Shown here in pieces: positions 19,804 to 27,958 of a stretch of 34,657 nt of DNA; within the stretch, counting starts at the first letter, position 1, and every line of letters starts with the position of its first letter. The notes below the pieces were generated by a model. It worked only from the letters and a program-made list of their open reading frames with translations. It did no database searches and was not told the DNA's origin. The stretch lies in assembly GCA_018883025.1 (NCBI GenBank), contig VEQW01000005.1:1-34657 (forward strand), in the 5' to 3' direction. The DNA is from Solirubrobacterales bacterium (GTDB taxonomy: Bacteria; Actinomycetota; Thermoleophilia; Solirubrobacterales; 70-9). Both the position numbers and the translations under genes were made by a program.

Positions 19804-19809
19804 ACTCTA
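19804..19809 (-). promoter_or_regulatory. Candidate -10 (TAGAGT) for the cmk micro-ORF/cmk
   Basis: Minus strand TAGAGT-GCCCGCG-ATG. Confidence 0.4.
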
Positions 19810-19828
19810 CGGCCAGAGACCGGGGCCC

Positions 19829-21127
19829 TCACGCTCCGGTCAACCCAGCCAGGTCCCGCTCGAATCCCGGATAGCTGACCGAGGCCGCATCGAACCCGGT
19901 CACCTCGACACCGTCACGGCTCGCCAACCCGGCAACCGCCCCGAGCATCGCGATCCGGTGGTCCCCTTCCGCATCGACTGCACCCCCCACCGGACGGTTG
20001 CCGCCCCGCACGACCAGTCCGTCCGGGGTCGGTTCGGCCGCGATCCCGAGGCCCTGCAGTGCACGACTGACGGTCTCGATCCGGTCAGACTCCTTCGCCC
20101 GGAGTTCGGCCGCGTCCCGAATGACGGTCTCGCCGTCAGCGAAACCGGCTGCCAGCGCGACCAGCGGCAGCTCGTCGATCGCCAGGGGGATCTCGGCTCC
20201 CCCGACCTCCGTACCGGTGAGTTCGGAATGACGGACGACCAGGGACCCGACCGGCTCCTCCCCAGAGGGGTCACCCTGCTCGATCTCGATATCCGCCCCC
20301 ATGCGGGAGAGGATCGAGAGGAGGCCCGTTCGAGTCGGGTTCGTGCCGACCCCCTCGAGCCTGATCTCCGATTCGGGAACGAGCAGGGCAGCAACCAGGG
20401 GGAAGGCGGCCGAGGAGAAATCCCCGGGCACCTCGACCGAATCGAGCTCGAAGGTCTCGGTCGGCCAGACCGTGATCGAGGAGCCCTCCCGGTCGAGCCG
20501 TACCCCAGCAAGGCCGAGCATCCGTTCCGTGTGATCACGGGTCGGGAGAGGCTCGTGGATGGTCGTCGGGCCGCCCGCCCTCAGGCCGGCCAGCAGCAGG
20601 CAAGACTTGACCTGGGCGCTGGCGACGGGGAGCGTGTACTCGATCCCGGCCAGTTCAGAGCCCTCCACGACGAGGGGTGGAAAACGGTCGTCGGTAGCTT
20701 CGATCCGGGCTCCCATCTCACCGAGGGGGGAGGCGATCCGATCGACTGGACGGCGCCGGATCGAATCGTCGCCGTCGACCTCCCACCTGCCTCCCTGCCA
20801 GCCGGCGAGCCAGCCGGGGAGGAGCCGGAGCAGGGTGCCTGAGTTGGCGACATCGACCCGCACACCCGTGGTCGGTCCGGTCGGCCCCACCCCGCTCACG
20901 ACCAGCCGCCCTGAACCGTCCCCCGCCCTCTCGACGCCGGCTCCCAACGCCTCCATCGCGACCAGTGTCGCCTCGGTGTCATCGGAGACCAGGTAATTGA
21001 TGATCTCGGTCGGACCCCCGCTCATCGCCCCGAGGATCGCCGCCCGATGGGAGATCGACTTGTCGGCCGGCGGGACGACGGAGCCCCTCAGGGGCCCGGA
21101 GGGCGCGAACCTCACTGCTTCGATCAC
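19829..21127 (-). CDS. aroA: 3-phosphoshikimate 1-carboxyvinyltransferase (EPSP synthase)
   Basis: VVPPADKSISHRAAILGAM, NSGTLLRLLPGWLAG, RAKESDRIETVSRALQGLG, GDHRIAMLGAVAGLAS. GTG start in a GTGA overlap with the tyrA stop. Confidence 0.95.
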   Translation of the reverse strand: MIEAVRFAPSGPLRGSVVPPADKSISHRAAILGAMSGGPTEIINYLVSDDTEATLVAMEALGAGVERAGDGSGRLVVSGVGPTGPTTGVRVDVANSGTLLRLLPGWLAGWQGGRWEVDGDDSIRRRPVDRIASPLGEMGARIEATDDRFPPLVVEGSELAGIEYTLPVASAQVKSCLLLAGLRAGGPTTIHEPLPTRDHTERMLGLAGVRLDREGSSITVWPTETFELDSVEVPGDFSSAAFPLVAALLVPESEIRLEGVGTNPTRTGLLSILSRMGADIEIEQGDPSGEEPVGSLVVRHSELTGTEVGGAEIPLAIDELPLVALAAGFADGETVIRDAAELRAKESDRIETVSRALQGLGIAAEPTPDGLVVRGGNRPVGGAVDAEGDHRIAMLGAVAGLASRDGVEVTGFDAASVSYPGFERDLAGLTGA

Positions 21128-22203
21128 CGGACTTCGTCTTCGGCAGGAGAAACCTGGAACCCCAGCTCTTCGATCGACCGGCTCGCCCGATCGACATCGG
21201 CCTCTCCGGCGACCCAGACCGTGATCGCTCCCGAACTCATGTCCGAGGCCGGCTCGAGAGACATGTCGACGATGTTCACGCCGTCCTCTCCTAGTGCGAG
21301 CGCGACCTGGGCGAGGACCCCAGGTCGGTTCGGTACGAGGATCCTGATCGCGTGGGTTGCCTCGCCGGCGCCCTCGACCGCCGAGAGGGCGGCGCGGGCC
21401 GAAGCTGCCCCCTCCTGCCACTCCCTGATCGCTTCCGGGTCGCCGGTCGCGATCACCTCCCTCGACCTCACCAGGCCGGCGATCGCGACTCCTATCGCTT
21501 CGGAAACGGAATCGCCGTTACTTGCGAGGATCTCGCTCCAGACGGTCGGATTGGAACCGGCGACCCGGGTCGCATCTCGAAGGCTCGGGGCTACGGCGCC
21601 GAGCCTCTCTGATCCGGCGAGTGCCTGGCCGGCGAGCTGGTTGGCGAAGACGTGCGGAAGGTGGCTGACCACGGCCATCGCCGCATCGTGTTCGGCGGCA
21701 TCGATCGCCGCTGGACGGGCCCCGAGCGATGTGATGAATCGGTTGAGGCGGTCGTAGAGGATTCCCGAGGACACCCCGGTCGGGGTCAGCAGCCATCGCG
21801 CCCCGTCGAACAGGTCGGCTCGTGCCGACTCGACTCCGGCCGTCTCGGCCCCGGCAAGGGGATGCCCGCCGATGAACCGCGGGTCATCCCCGAAGCGCCC
21901 GACCATCTCACCCTTGGTCGAGCCGACATCGGTCACCACCGTGTCCTCCCCGACCGCGGCGAGTATCCGCCCGGTCACCTCCGGCAGTGCCCCGACCGAG
22001 ACGCAGCTGAATGCGATCTCCGCATCGGCAACCGCCTCCTCGAGGGTAGGCGCGACTTCGTCGAGAGCCCCGCTCTCGAGGCAGGACTCGGCCCGAGCCG
22101 GGTCCCGAACCCACCCGACGACCTGTCCCAGGCCCCGCTCACGGGCCGCCTTGCCGATCGAGCCGCCGATCAGGCCGACCCCGATTACCGCGATCCTGGG
22201 CAC
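21124..22203 (-). CDS. tyrA: Prephenate (or arogenate) dehydrogenase with C-terminal ACT domain
   Basis: [57 protein letters not shown]-like [32 protein letters not shown]. Confidence 0.93.
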   Translation of the reverse strand: MPRIAVIGVGLIGGSIGKAARERGLGQVVGWVRDPARAESCLESGALDEVAPTLEEAVADAEIAFSCVSVGALPEVTGRILAAVGEDTVVTDVGSTKGEMVGRFGDDPRFIGGHPLAGAETAGVESARADLFDGARWLLTPTGVSSGILYDRLNRFITSLGARPAAIDAAEHDAAMAVVSHLPHVFANQLAGQALAGSERLGAVAPSLRDATRVAGSNPTVWSEILASNGDSVSEAIGVAIAGLVRSREVIATGDPEAIREWQEGAASARAALSAVEGAGEATHAIRILVPNRPGVLAQVALALGEDGVNIVDMSLEPASDMSSGAITVWVAGEADVDRASRSIEELGFQVSPAEDEVR

Positions 22204-22205
22204 GC

Positions 22206-23234
22206 TCAGGCCCGGGAGACCGTCTTGCCCGCAACCTCCGCAACGGCCTCGATCTTCGCGGCCAGCTCGTCGAAGGTCCCGGACTCGACCTGCTGGGCGG
22301 CGTCACAGATCGCATGCTCCGGGTCGTTGTGGACCTCGATGATGATCCCGTCAGCCCCCGCAGCCACCGCGGCCAGCGCCATCGGCTCGACCCAGTCGCG
22401 TCGACCGGGTGCGTGGCTCGGGTCGACTATCACCGGCAGGTGGGTGCTCTCCTTGAGGGCCGGGACGGCGAGCAGGTCGAGGGTGAACCGGTAGGCATTC
22501 TCGAAGGTCCGGATTCCCCGCTCGCAGAGCATGACGTCGTCGTTGCCCTCCTTGAGCACGTACTCGCTGGCCATCAGCAGTTCCTCGACCGTCGCCGAGA
22601 GACCCCGCTTGAGCAGGACGGGCTTGCCGGCCCGCCCCACCTCGGTCAGCAGGGAGTAGTTCTGCATGTTCCGGGCGCCGATCTGGATCACGTCGGCCAC
22701 CTCGGCGACGTCATCGAGGTCGCGAAGGTCGAGCAGCTCGGTCACCACGGGGAGGCCCGTCTCCTCGCGTGCCTCGACCAGCAGTCGAAGGCCTTCCCGT
22801 CCGAGCCCCTGGAAGCTGTACGGCGAAGTCCGGGGCTTGTAGGCACCGCCCCTCAGCATGGTCGCCCCCGCTGCCGCCACATCCCTTGCCGACTCGAGCA
22901 TCTGGTCACGATTCTCGACCGTGCAGGGGCCGGCGATCAGACCGAAGTTGCCGCCACCCACCATCCTTCCATCGACTTCGATGACCGAGTCGCGCCCTTC
23001 CTTGAACTGGCGCGAGGCGAGCTTGTAGGGCTTCATGATCGGCAGGACCTGGTCGACGCCCGGAGAGCCTTCGAGACCGAGCTCGGCCACCCGGCCCTCC
23101 TTGCTGCCGATGGCGCCAATCACGGTCAGGACTTCCCCACGGGAGACGTGGGCCGAGAGGCCGATGCTCTCGACCCGGTCGACCACGTGGGCCACATCCT
23201 CCTCGGAGGCTCCCTGTTTCATCACGATCATCAT
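22206..23234 (-). CDS. aroF: 3-deoxy-7-phosphoheptulonate synthase, type I-beta with N-terminal ferredoxin-like regulatory domain
   Basis: [85 protein letters not shown]-terminal [25 protein letters not shown]. Confidence 0.95.
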   Translation of the reverse strand: MMIVMKQGASEEDVAHVVDRVESIGLSAHVSRGEVLTVIGAIGSKEGRVAELGLEGSPGVDQVLPIMKPYKLASRQFKEGRDSVIEVDGRMVGGGNFGLIAGPCTVENRDQMLESARDVAAAGATMLRGGAYKPRTSPYSFQGLGREGLRLLVEAREETGLPVVTELLDLRDLDDVAEVADVIQIGARNMQNYSLLTEVGRAGKPVLLKRGLSATVEELLMASEYVLKEGNDDVMLCERGIRTFENAYRFTLDLLAVPALKESTHLPVIVDPSHAPGRRDWVEPMALAAVAAGADGIIIEVHNDPEHAICDAAQQVESGTFDELAAKIEAVAEVAGKTVSRA

Positions 23235-23251
23235 TTGAGTGGTTCCTTCAT
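23231..23251 (-). other. Possible micro-ORF (MKEPLK*) overlapping the aroF start
   Basis: ATG AAG GAA CCA CTC AAA TGA with ATGA overlap; carries the aroF SD (GAAGGA). Very short; weakest of three similar cases. Confidence 0.2.
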
Positions 23252-23264
23252 CCGTCTTACGGAA

Positions 23265-23270
23265 ACTCTA
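23265..23270 (-). promoter_or_regulatory. Candidate -10 (TAGAGT) upstream of aroF
   Basis: TGGCCG-N17-TAGAGT on the minus strand; -35 is poor. Confidence 0.35.
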
Positions 23271-23328
23271 CGGACCGCCCGCAGTTTCGGCCACGCTGTG
23301 GGCCTTTCGAACGGTCCGGACCGGAGCC

Positions 23329-24426
23329 TCAGCCCGCGAGGGCCTTCTCCAGGGCGGCGATCATCCGGTCGTCCTCTGCCTCGGTCCCGTAAGAGACGCG
23401 GAGGTGGCCCGGAGCCCCGAGCACGGTCCCGGCCCGAACCAGGACCCCTTCACCCGCCATCGCGGAGACGACCTCCTCCTCACTTCGGTCGTCGCCGATC
23501 CTCACCCAGGAGAAATTCGCCTGGCTCTCGCTCGACGCGATTCCGGCCTCGGCCAGGGCCCCTTCGACTCGGGCCCGCTCTGCCTGGACCTCGGCGATCC
23601 TCGCCCGTACGTCGCCACCGTGCCGCAGGGCCTCGGTCGCCGCTGCCTGGGCCAGGACGTTGACCGGGAAGGGCTGCCTGACGGCATCCACGGCCGCCTT
23701 GAAGGAGGGCGGACAGATCGCGTAGCCGACGCGGAACCCGGCCAGGGAATGGGATTTGCTGAAGGTCCTCAGGATGATCAGGTTGTCGCGCTCGTGGAAC
23801 AGCTCCAGCGAAGCCTCGGGATCGTCGCGGTCCTGGAAGTCGATGTAGGCCTCGTCGAGGATGACCGCGACGTCCTCCGGGACAGATCGGACGAACTCGG
23901 CAATCTCGTCGGCTCCCCGGTAGGTGGCGGTCGGGTTGTTCGGGTTGCAGACGATCACCATCGCGGTGGACGGTCCGATCCTCTCGAGCATGGCCGGCAG
24001 GTCGTGATTTTCATCCGCGGTCAACGGGACCCGAACCTCCGAGCCCCCGTTCAACGGAGCGAGGGTCGGGTAGATCGAGAAGGAGGGCCAGGCGTAGACG
24101 ACCTCACGACCCGGGGAGAGCATCGCCTGTCCTGCCGCCACGAGGATCTCGCAGGAGCCGTTGCCCACCGCAATCTGGGACGGGTCCACTCCGTGGTGGG
24201 CCGCAAGGGCTTCCCTCAGCTCGCTGGCTTCGGGGTCGGGGTACCGGTTGGTCGCCGATGCCGCCCTCTCGATCGCCTCGACCACCCCGTCGAGCGGCGG
24301 GAAGGGCGATTCGTTGGAAGCCAGCTGGGCAACTTCGGACTCCTGGACCTCGCCAGCCGTTCGTCCTTTCGGCGACCCCGGGTGGTACCCCGGGACAGAT
24401 TCGAGGTTTGGGTTGAACCGGAGCAT
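23329..24426 (-). CDS. hisC: HisC-family class I/II PLP aminotransferase (histidinol-phosphate or aromatic aminotransferase)
   Basis: LASNESPFPP, NPNNPTATY, DEAYIDFQD, TFSKSHSLAGFRVGYAI. Confidence 0.9.
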   Translation of the reverse strand: MLRFNPNLESVPGYHPGSPKGRTAGEVQESEVAQLASNESPFPPLDGVVEAIERAASATNRYPDPEASELREALAAHHGVDPSQIAVGNGSCEILVAAGQAMLSPGREVVYAWPSFSIYPTLAPLNGGSEVRVPLTADENHDLPAMLERIGPSTAMVIVCNPNNPTATYRGADEIAEFVRSVPEDVAVILDEAYIDFQDRDDPEASLELFHERDNLIILRTFSKSHSLAGFRVGYAICPPSFKAAVDAVRQPFPVNVLAQAAATEALRHGGDVRARIAEVQAERARVEGALAEAGIASSESQANFSWVRIGDDRSEEEVVSAMAGEGVLVRAGTVLGAPGHLRVSYGTEAEDDRMIAALEKALAG

Positions 24427-24431
24427 CGGGA

Positions 24432-24824
24432 TCAGCCCTTCGAAGGCAGGTCGTCGCGGAGTTCCTCGGTCCTGCCGAGGTAGGTGGGCTGCGCCCTGTG
24501 CCCCTCCGGCGCATTGAAGTGGACCAGGACCCGGATCACCCGCTCCATCTTTCCCGGGACCGGTATTTCCTGCGCGCAGATCAGCGGGACCTCCGATAGC
24601 CCGGCCTCGCGTGCCGCCGTCGCCGGGAAATCGGCGTCTAGATCGGGGGTCGCGGTGAAGAGGACGCTGATCATCTCGCCGGGCCCGATCGAGTTGTTCT
24701 CCATCAGGGCCAGCATCAACTCACGGCTGGCCTTTCCGATCGCCTCGGCCGTGTTCTCTTCCGCCTGGACCGCGCCGCGCACGGCAGCGGTCGATACCGC
24801 AGGGCTGTCCCCGGTTTCAGCCAT
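24432..24824 (-). CDS. aroH: Chorismate mutase, monofunctional AroH class
   Basis: AVRGAVQAEENTAEAIGKASRELMLALMENNSIGPGEMISVLFTATPDLDADFPATAAREAG. Start 24824 or 24833. Confidence 0.93.
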   Translation of the reverse strand: MAETGDSPAVSTAAVRGAVQAEENTAEAIGKASRELMLALMENNSIGPGEMISVLFTATPDLDADFPATAAREAGLSEVPLICAQEIPVPGKMERVIRVLVHFNAPEGHRAQPTYLGRTEELRDDLPSKG

Positions 24825-25515
24825 CTCCGGCATCTTTCCAGAGCCGGCCAACCTCGTGTTCATCGAGCAGACGGTGGCGGCCCGGCGGCAGGCGACCCAA
24901 CCGAAGCGACCCGAACCCGGTCCTTTCGAGCGCGGTGACCCGGTTGCCGACGGCCTCGGCCATCCGCCTTACCTGGCGGTTCCGTCCTTCGGAGATCGTC
25001 ACTTCGATCTCGTCCGGTCCCAGCCTCCGGACCTCGGCCGGCGCAGTCGGCCCGTCCTCGAGCTCGACCCCTTCGGAGAGTCGCTCGACCATCCGGCCGG
25101 TGACCGGACGGCCCATGCTGACCCGGTACGTCTTCGGAACCTCGTAACGAGGGTGGCTGAGTCGGTTCGCCAGCTCGCCATCGTTGGTGACCAGGATCAG
25201 GCCGGTCGAGTCGACGTCGAGCCGGCCCACAGGGTAGAGCCGGAGGTCGCTCGGAACGAGGTCGACGACGGCCTGTCGCCGGCCGGGTTCGTCTGCGGTC
25301 GAAACGACGTCGAGGGGCTTGTTGACCATCCAGACCTCCCGCGGTTCCGACTCGATCGGCGTCCCGTCGACCCTGACCTCTTCGGAACCGGACACCCCGA
25401 ACGCCGGATCGGTGACCTGCCTGCCATCCACGGTGACCCTGCCTGAGGCGATGATCGCCTCAGACTTGCGACGGGAGGCGACACCGGCGTGGGCGAGGTA
25501 CTTCCCGAGGCGCAC
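24817..25515 (-). CDS. rluB: rRNA pseudouridine synthase, RluB/RsuA family
   Basis: S4-like MRLGKYLAHAGVASRRKSEAIIASGRVTVDGRQV; LYPVGRLDVDSTGLILVTNDGELANRLSHPRYEVPKTY; EGRNRQVRRM. Confidence 0.92.
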   Translation of the reverse strand: MRLGKYLAHAGVASRRKSEAIIASGRVTVDGRQVTDPAFGVSGSEEVRVDGTPIESEPREVWMVNKPLDVVSTADEPGRRQAVVDLVPSDLRLYPVGRLDVDSTGLILVTNDGELANRLSHPRYEVPKTYRVSMGRPVTGRMVERLSEGVELEDGPTAPAEVRRLGPDEIEVTISEGRNRQVRRMAEAVGNRVTALERTGFGSLRLGRLPPGRHRLLDEHEVGRLWKDAGDG

Positions 25516-25527
25516 CGGCGGCCCGGC

Positions 25528-26148
25528 CTAGCTGCCGACTCGCTGCTCGCCGATCGAGAGGAGCCTCTCCCTGAGTGCCCGCTCGTCCGAAGGGTCCGGA
25601 TCGAACTGCGCAGGATCGGGCAGCTGGTCGAGCGACTCGAGGCCGAAGAGCCTCTCGAAGAGCTCCGAGGTTCGGTAGAGGACGGCCCCGAACCGGGACT
25701 TGCCGGACTCCTCGATCAGGCCACGCTCACCCAGGCTGGCAACTGCCGACTCCGAGGACACGCCCCTGATCCTCGCGATTTCGGGCCTCGAGACCGGCTG
25801 GAGGTAGGCGACGATTGCCAGGGTCTCGGCCTGGGCCTTGGTCAGTGGTGGGGTCCTGGGCCGGGCGAGGAGCCGCCGCGCGGCATCCTCGCTCTCCGGG
25901 GCGCTGGCCAGGGCGACCCCACCGGCTACCCGTCTCAACACCACACCCCGCCTGGAGTCGCCGAGTCGTCCCTCGAGTTCGGCCAGGGCCGTCTCGACCT
26001 CCGCCTCATCGGCTTCACAGGCCTCGGCCAGCTCCGCGACCGAAACCGGCGAAGGCGCCAGGAAGAGCAGCGCCTCGAGGTCCGCGGAAAGGTCCGAAGG
26101 CCGGTCCGGACTCTCGGCCGGCTGTGGATCAGGCAGGGACACCGGCAC
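25528..26148 (-). CDS. scpB: Segregation and condensation protein B
   Basis: LEALLFLAPSPVSVAELAEA, RPRTPPLTKAQAETLAIVAYLQPVSRPEIARIRGV, Y.TSELFERLFGLESLDQLP. Likely GTG start overlapping the scpA end; track start 26238 is over-extended. Confidence 0.92.
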   Translation of the reverse strand: MPVSLPDPQPAESPDRPSDLSADLEALLFLAPSPVSVAELAEACEADEAEVETALAELEGRLGDSRRGVVLRRVAGGVALASAPESEDAARRLLARPRTPPLTKAQAETLAIVAYLQPVSRPEIARIRGVSSESAVASLGERGLIEESGKSRFGAVLYRTSELFERLFGLESLDQLPDPAQFDPDPSDERALRERLLSIGEQRVGS

Positions 26149-26884
26149 CCTCCCCGGACCTGATGATCGTGATCGGCCCGCAAATACTCTCCTGGTTCCA
26201 GGTTGCCTCGCCCTGGCCGTGGAGCTGAAGCAGGGCAAGGAGGGTGACCGCCTGGACCTCGCGGGCCTCGGCCCCGAAACTTTCGTCGAAGTCGAGTGAG
26301 GCCCGGGCAGCGAGGGCTGCCCGCAGGGCGGAGACCCTCCTCCTCAGGGAGATCGCGACGGGGATCCGTGGCATCTCGATCTCCTCCGGCGGGGTCAGCA
26401 GGTCCCCGATCGCCGAGCTGAGGATGTTGGGGTCATACGCCTGGGTGGCCGCCTCCACCGCGACCCGCCGGAGCTCCGGGGGGAGCGGAGCGCTTCGGTA
26501 CAGGAACGGCGTTGCGGCATCCAGCATCGAGACCAGTTCGGCCGAGGCCTCCTTGAACTTCCGGTACTCGAGCATGCGGGCGATCAGCTCCTCGACCGCT
26601 TCCTCGGGCTCCATCCCTTCGAGCTCCGGGTCGGCCTGGGGCAACATCAGGCGGGACTTCAGCTCGAGCAGGGAGGCGATCAGAAGCAGGAACTCGGTGG
26701 TTGCCTCGAGGTCTATCTCGCCCCGCTCGGAGAGGCTCTCGACGTAGGCCGAGACGACCTCGCCCAACTCGACCTCGAGCAGGTCGAGTTCCTCCCGCAG
26801 GACGATCGTCAGGAGCAGGTCGAATGGCCCCGCGAAGACGTCGAGATCGAGGTCTAGGTCGGCAAGTCCGGACCCGATTGCCAC
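26129..26884 (-). CDS. scpA: Segregation and condensation protein A
   Basis: FAGPFDLLLTIVLREELDLLEVELGEVVSAYVE...ATEFLLLIASLLELKSRLMLP. GTG start. Confidence 0.94.
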   Translation of the reverse strand: MAIGSGLADLDLDLDVFAGPFDLLLTIVLREELDLLEVELGEVVSAYVESLSERGEIDLEATTEFLLLIASLLELKSRLMLPQADPELEGMEPEEAVEELIARMLEYRKFKEASAELVSMLDAATPFLYRSAPLPPELRRVAVEAATQAYDPNILSSAIGDLLTPPEEIEMPRIPVAISLRRRVSALRAALAARASLDFDESFGAEAREVQAVTLLALLQLHGQGEATWNQESICGPITIIRSGEGAGVPA

Positions 26885-26890
26885 ATTCGA

Positions 26891-26896
26891 AGCGTA
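26891..26896 (-). promoter_or_regulatory. Candidate -10 (TACGCT) for leaderless scpA
   Basis: Minus strand TACGCT-TCGAAT-GTG. Confidence 0.45.
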
Positions 26897-26905
26897 GAGA
26901 AGGAT

Positions 26906-26932
26906 CCGGTCGAACGACCGGCCTGTCGCCGG
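26906..26932 (-). terminator. Overlapping GC hairpins in the trpS-scpA gap
   Basis: CCGGTCG-AA-CGACCGG (26906-26921) and CCGGC-CTGTC-GCCGG (26918-26932) share bases, so they are mutually exclusive. Confidence 0.4.
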
Positions 26933-26961
26933 CCCCCGAGTCAGCGACTGGCGAGCACCCT

Positions 26962-27948
26962 TCAGGCCGGGCCGAGGCCCATCGCCCTGCGGGCATCGGC
27001 GAGGGTCACCGAAGCCATCTCGCGGGCCCTGTCGGCCCCCTCGGACAGGACTCGTTCGAGGCCCTCCTCGTCCTCCCGGATTGCCGGATAGGCCTCCCTG
27101 ACCGGGGCGAGGTAGTCGGCTACGGCCTCGCCCACCGCCTTCTTGAAGTCGCCGTAGCCGGAGTCGGCGAACTCGGCCTCGACCTCGTCCTCCCCCCTTC
27201 CCGTGGCGACCGCCATGATCCCGATCAGATTGGTGATTCCGGCCTTCTCGGGGTCCCTGCGCACCTCGCGTCCGGAATCGGTCACGGCCGAGCCGAACTT
27301 CTTCCGGATCGCCCCGGGATCGTCGAGCAGGTAGACCCGTCCGGAATCCGATCCGACCGTGGTCGACATCTTCCGCTCCGGCTCCTGCAGGTCCATCACC
27401 CTGGCCGCGACCTCGGGCACCCGGAGCTCGGGTTCGACCAGGACGTCACCGAACCTCTCGTTGAACCGCCTCGCAAGCTCCCTCATCAACTCGACGTGCT
27501 GGCGCTGGTCCTCCCCGACCGGTACCTCCTCGGCCCGGTAGGCGAGGACGTCGGCTGCCTGGAGCACCGGGTAGAAGAACAGGCCGGCCGAGACCAACTC
27601 CCGCTGCCTGGCCGACTTCTCCTTGAACTGGTGCATCCGGTTGAGGTCACCGTGGGCACAGACGGTCGAGAGCAGCCAACAGAGCTCGGTGTGCTCGTAG
27701 ACGTCGGACTGCCTGAACAGGACGCATCGATCCGGCTCCAGGCCTGAGGCGAGCAGAACCGCGGCGGTGTCGTAGACCCTCTGCCGGAGCTCGGCCGGGT
27801 CGAATGGGACGGTTATCGCGTGCAGGTCGACGATGCAGTAGATCGCCGGATCGGCCCGGTCCTGTCCCTCGACGTACTGCCTGATCGCACCGATGTAGTT
27901 GCCGAGATGCTTCTCCCCGGTCGGCTGGATGCCAGAGAAGATCCTCAC
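26962..27948 (-). CDS. trpS: Tryptophanyl-tRNA synthetase
   Basis: VRIFSGIQPTGEKHLGNYIGAIRQYV; VGEDQRQHVELMRELARRFN; KMSTT in place of KMSKS. GTG start. Confidence 0.94.
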   Translation of the reverse strand: MRIFSGIQPTGEKHLGNYIGAIRQYVEGQDRADPAIYCIVDLHAITVPFDPAELRQRVYDTAAVLLASGLEPDRCVLFRQSDVYEHTELCWLLSTVCAHGDLNRMHQFKEKSARQRELVSAGLFFYPVLQAADVLAYRAEEVPVGEDQRQHVELMRELARRFNERFGDVLVEPELRVPEVAARVMDLQEPERKMSTTVGSDSGRVYLLDDPGAIRKKFGSAVTDSGREVRRDPEKAGITNLIGIMAVATGRGEDEVEAEFADSGYGDFKKAVGEAVADYLAPVREAYPAIREDEEGLERVLSEGADRAREMASVTLADARRAMGLGPA

Positions 27949-27958
27949 CGGGATCGGG

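Noticed and set aside
23312-23323. CGGTCCGGACCG perfect 12-bp palindrome between hisC and aroF
   Set aside because: No loop, no T-tract, composition typical of this genome; not enough to call a terminator or operator.
22314-23663. 449 aa plus-strand ORF antisense to aroF and hisC
   Set aside because: Spans two confident minus-strand genes and their promoter region; shadow ORF.
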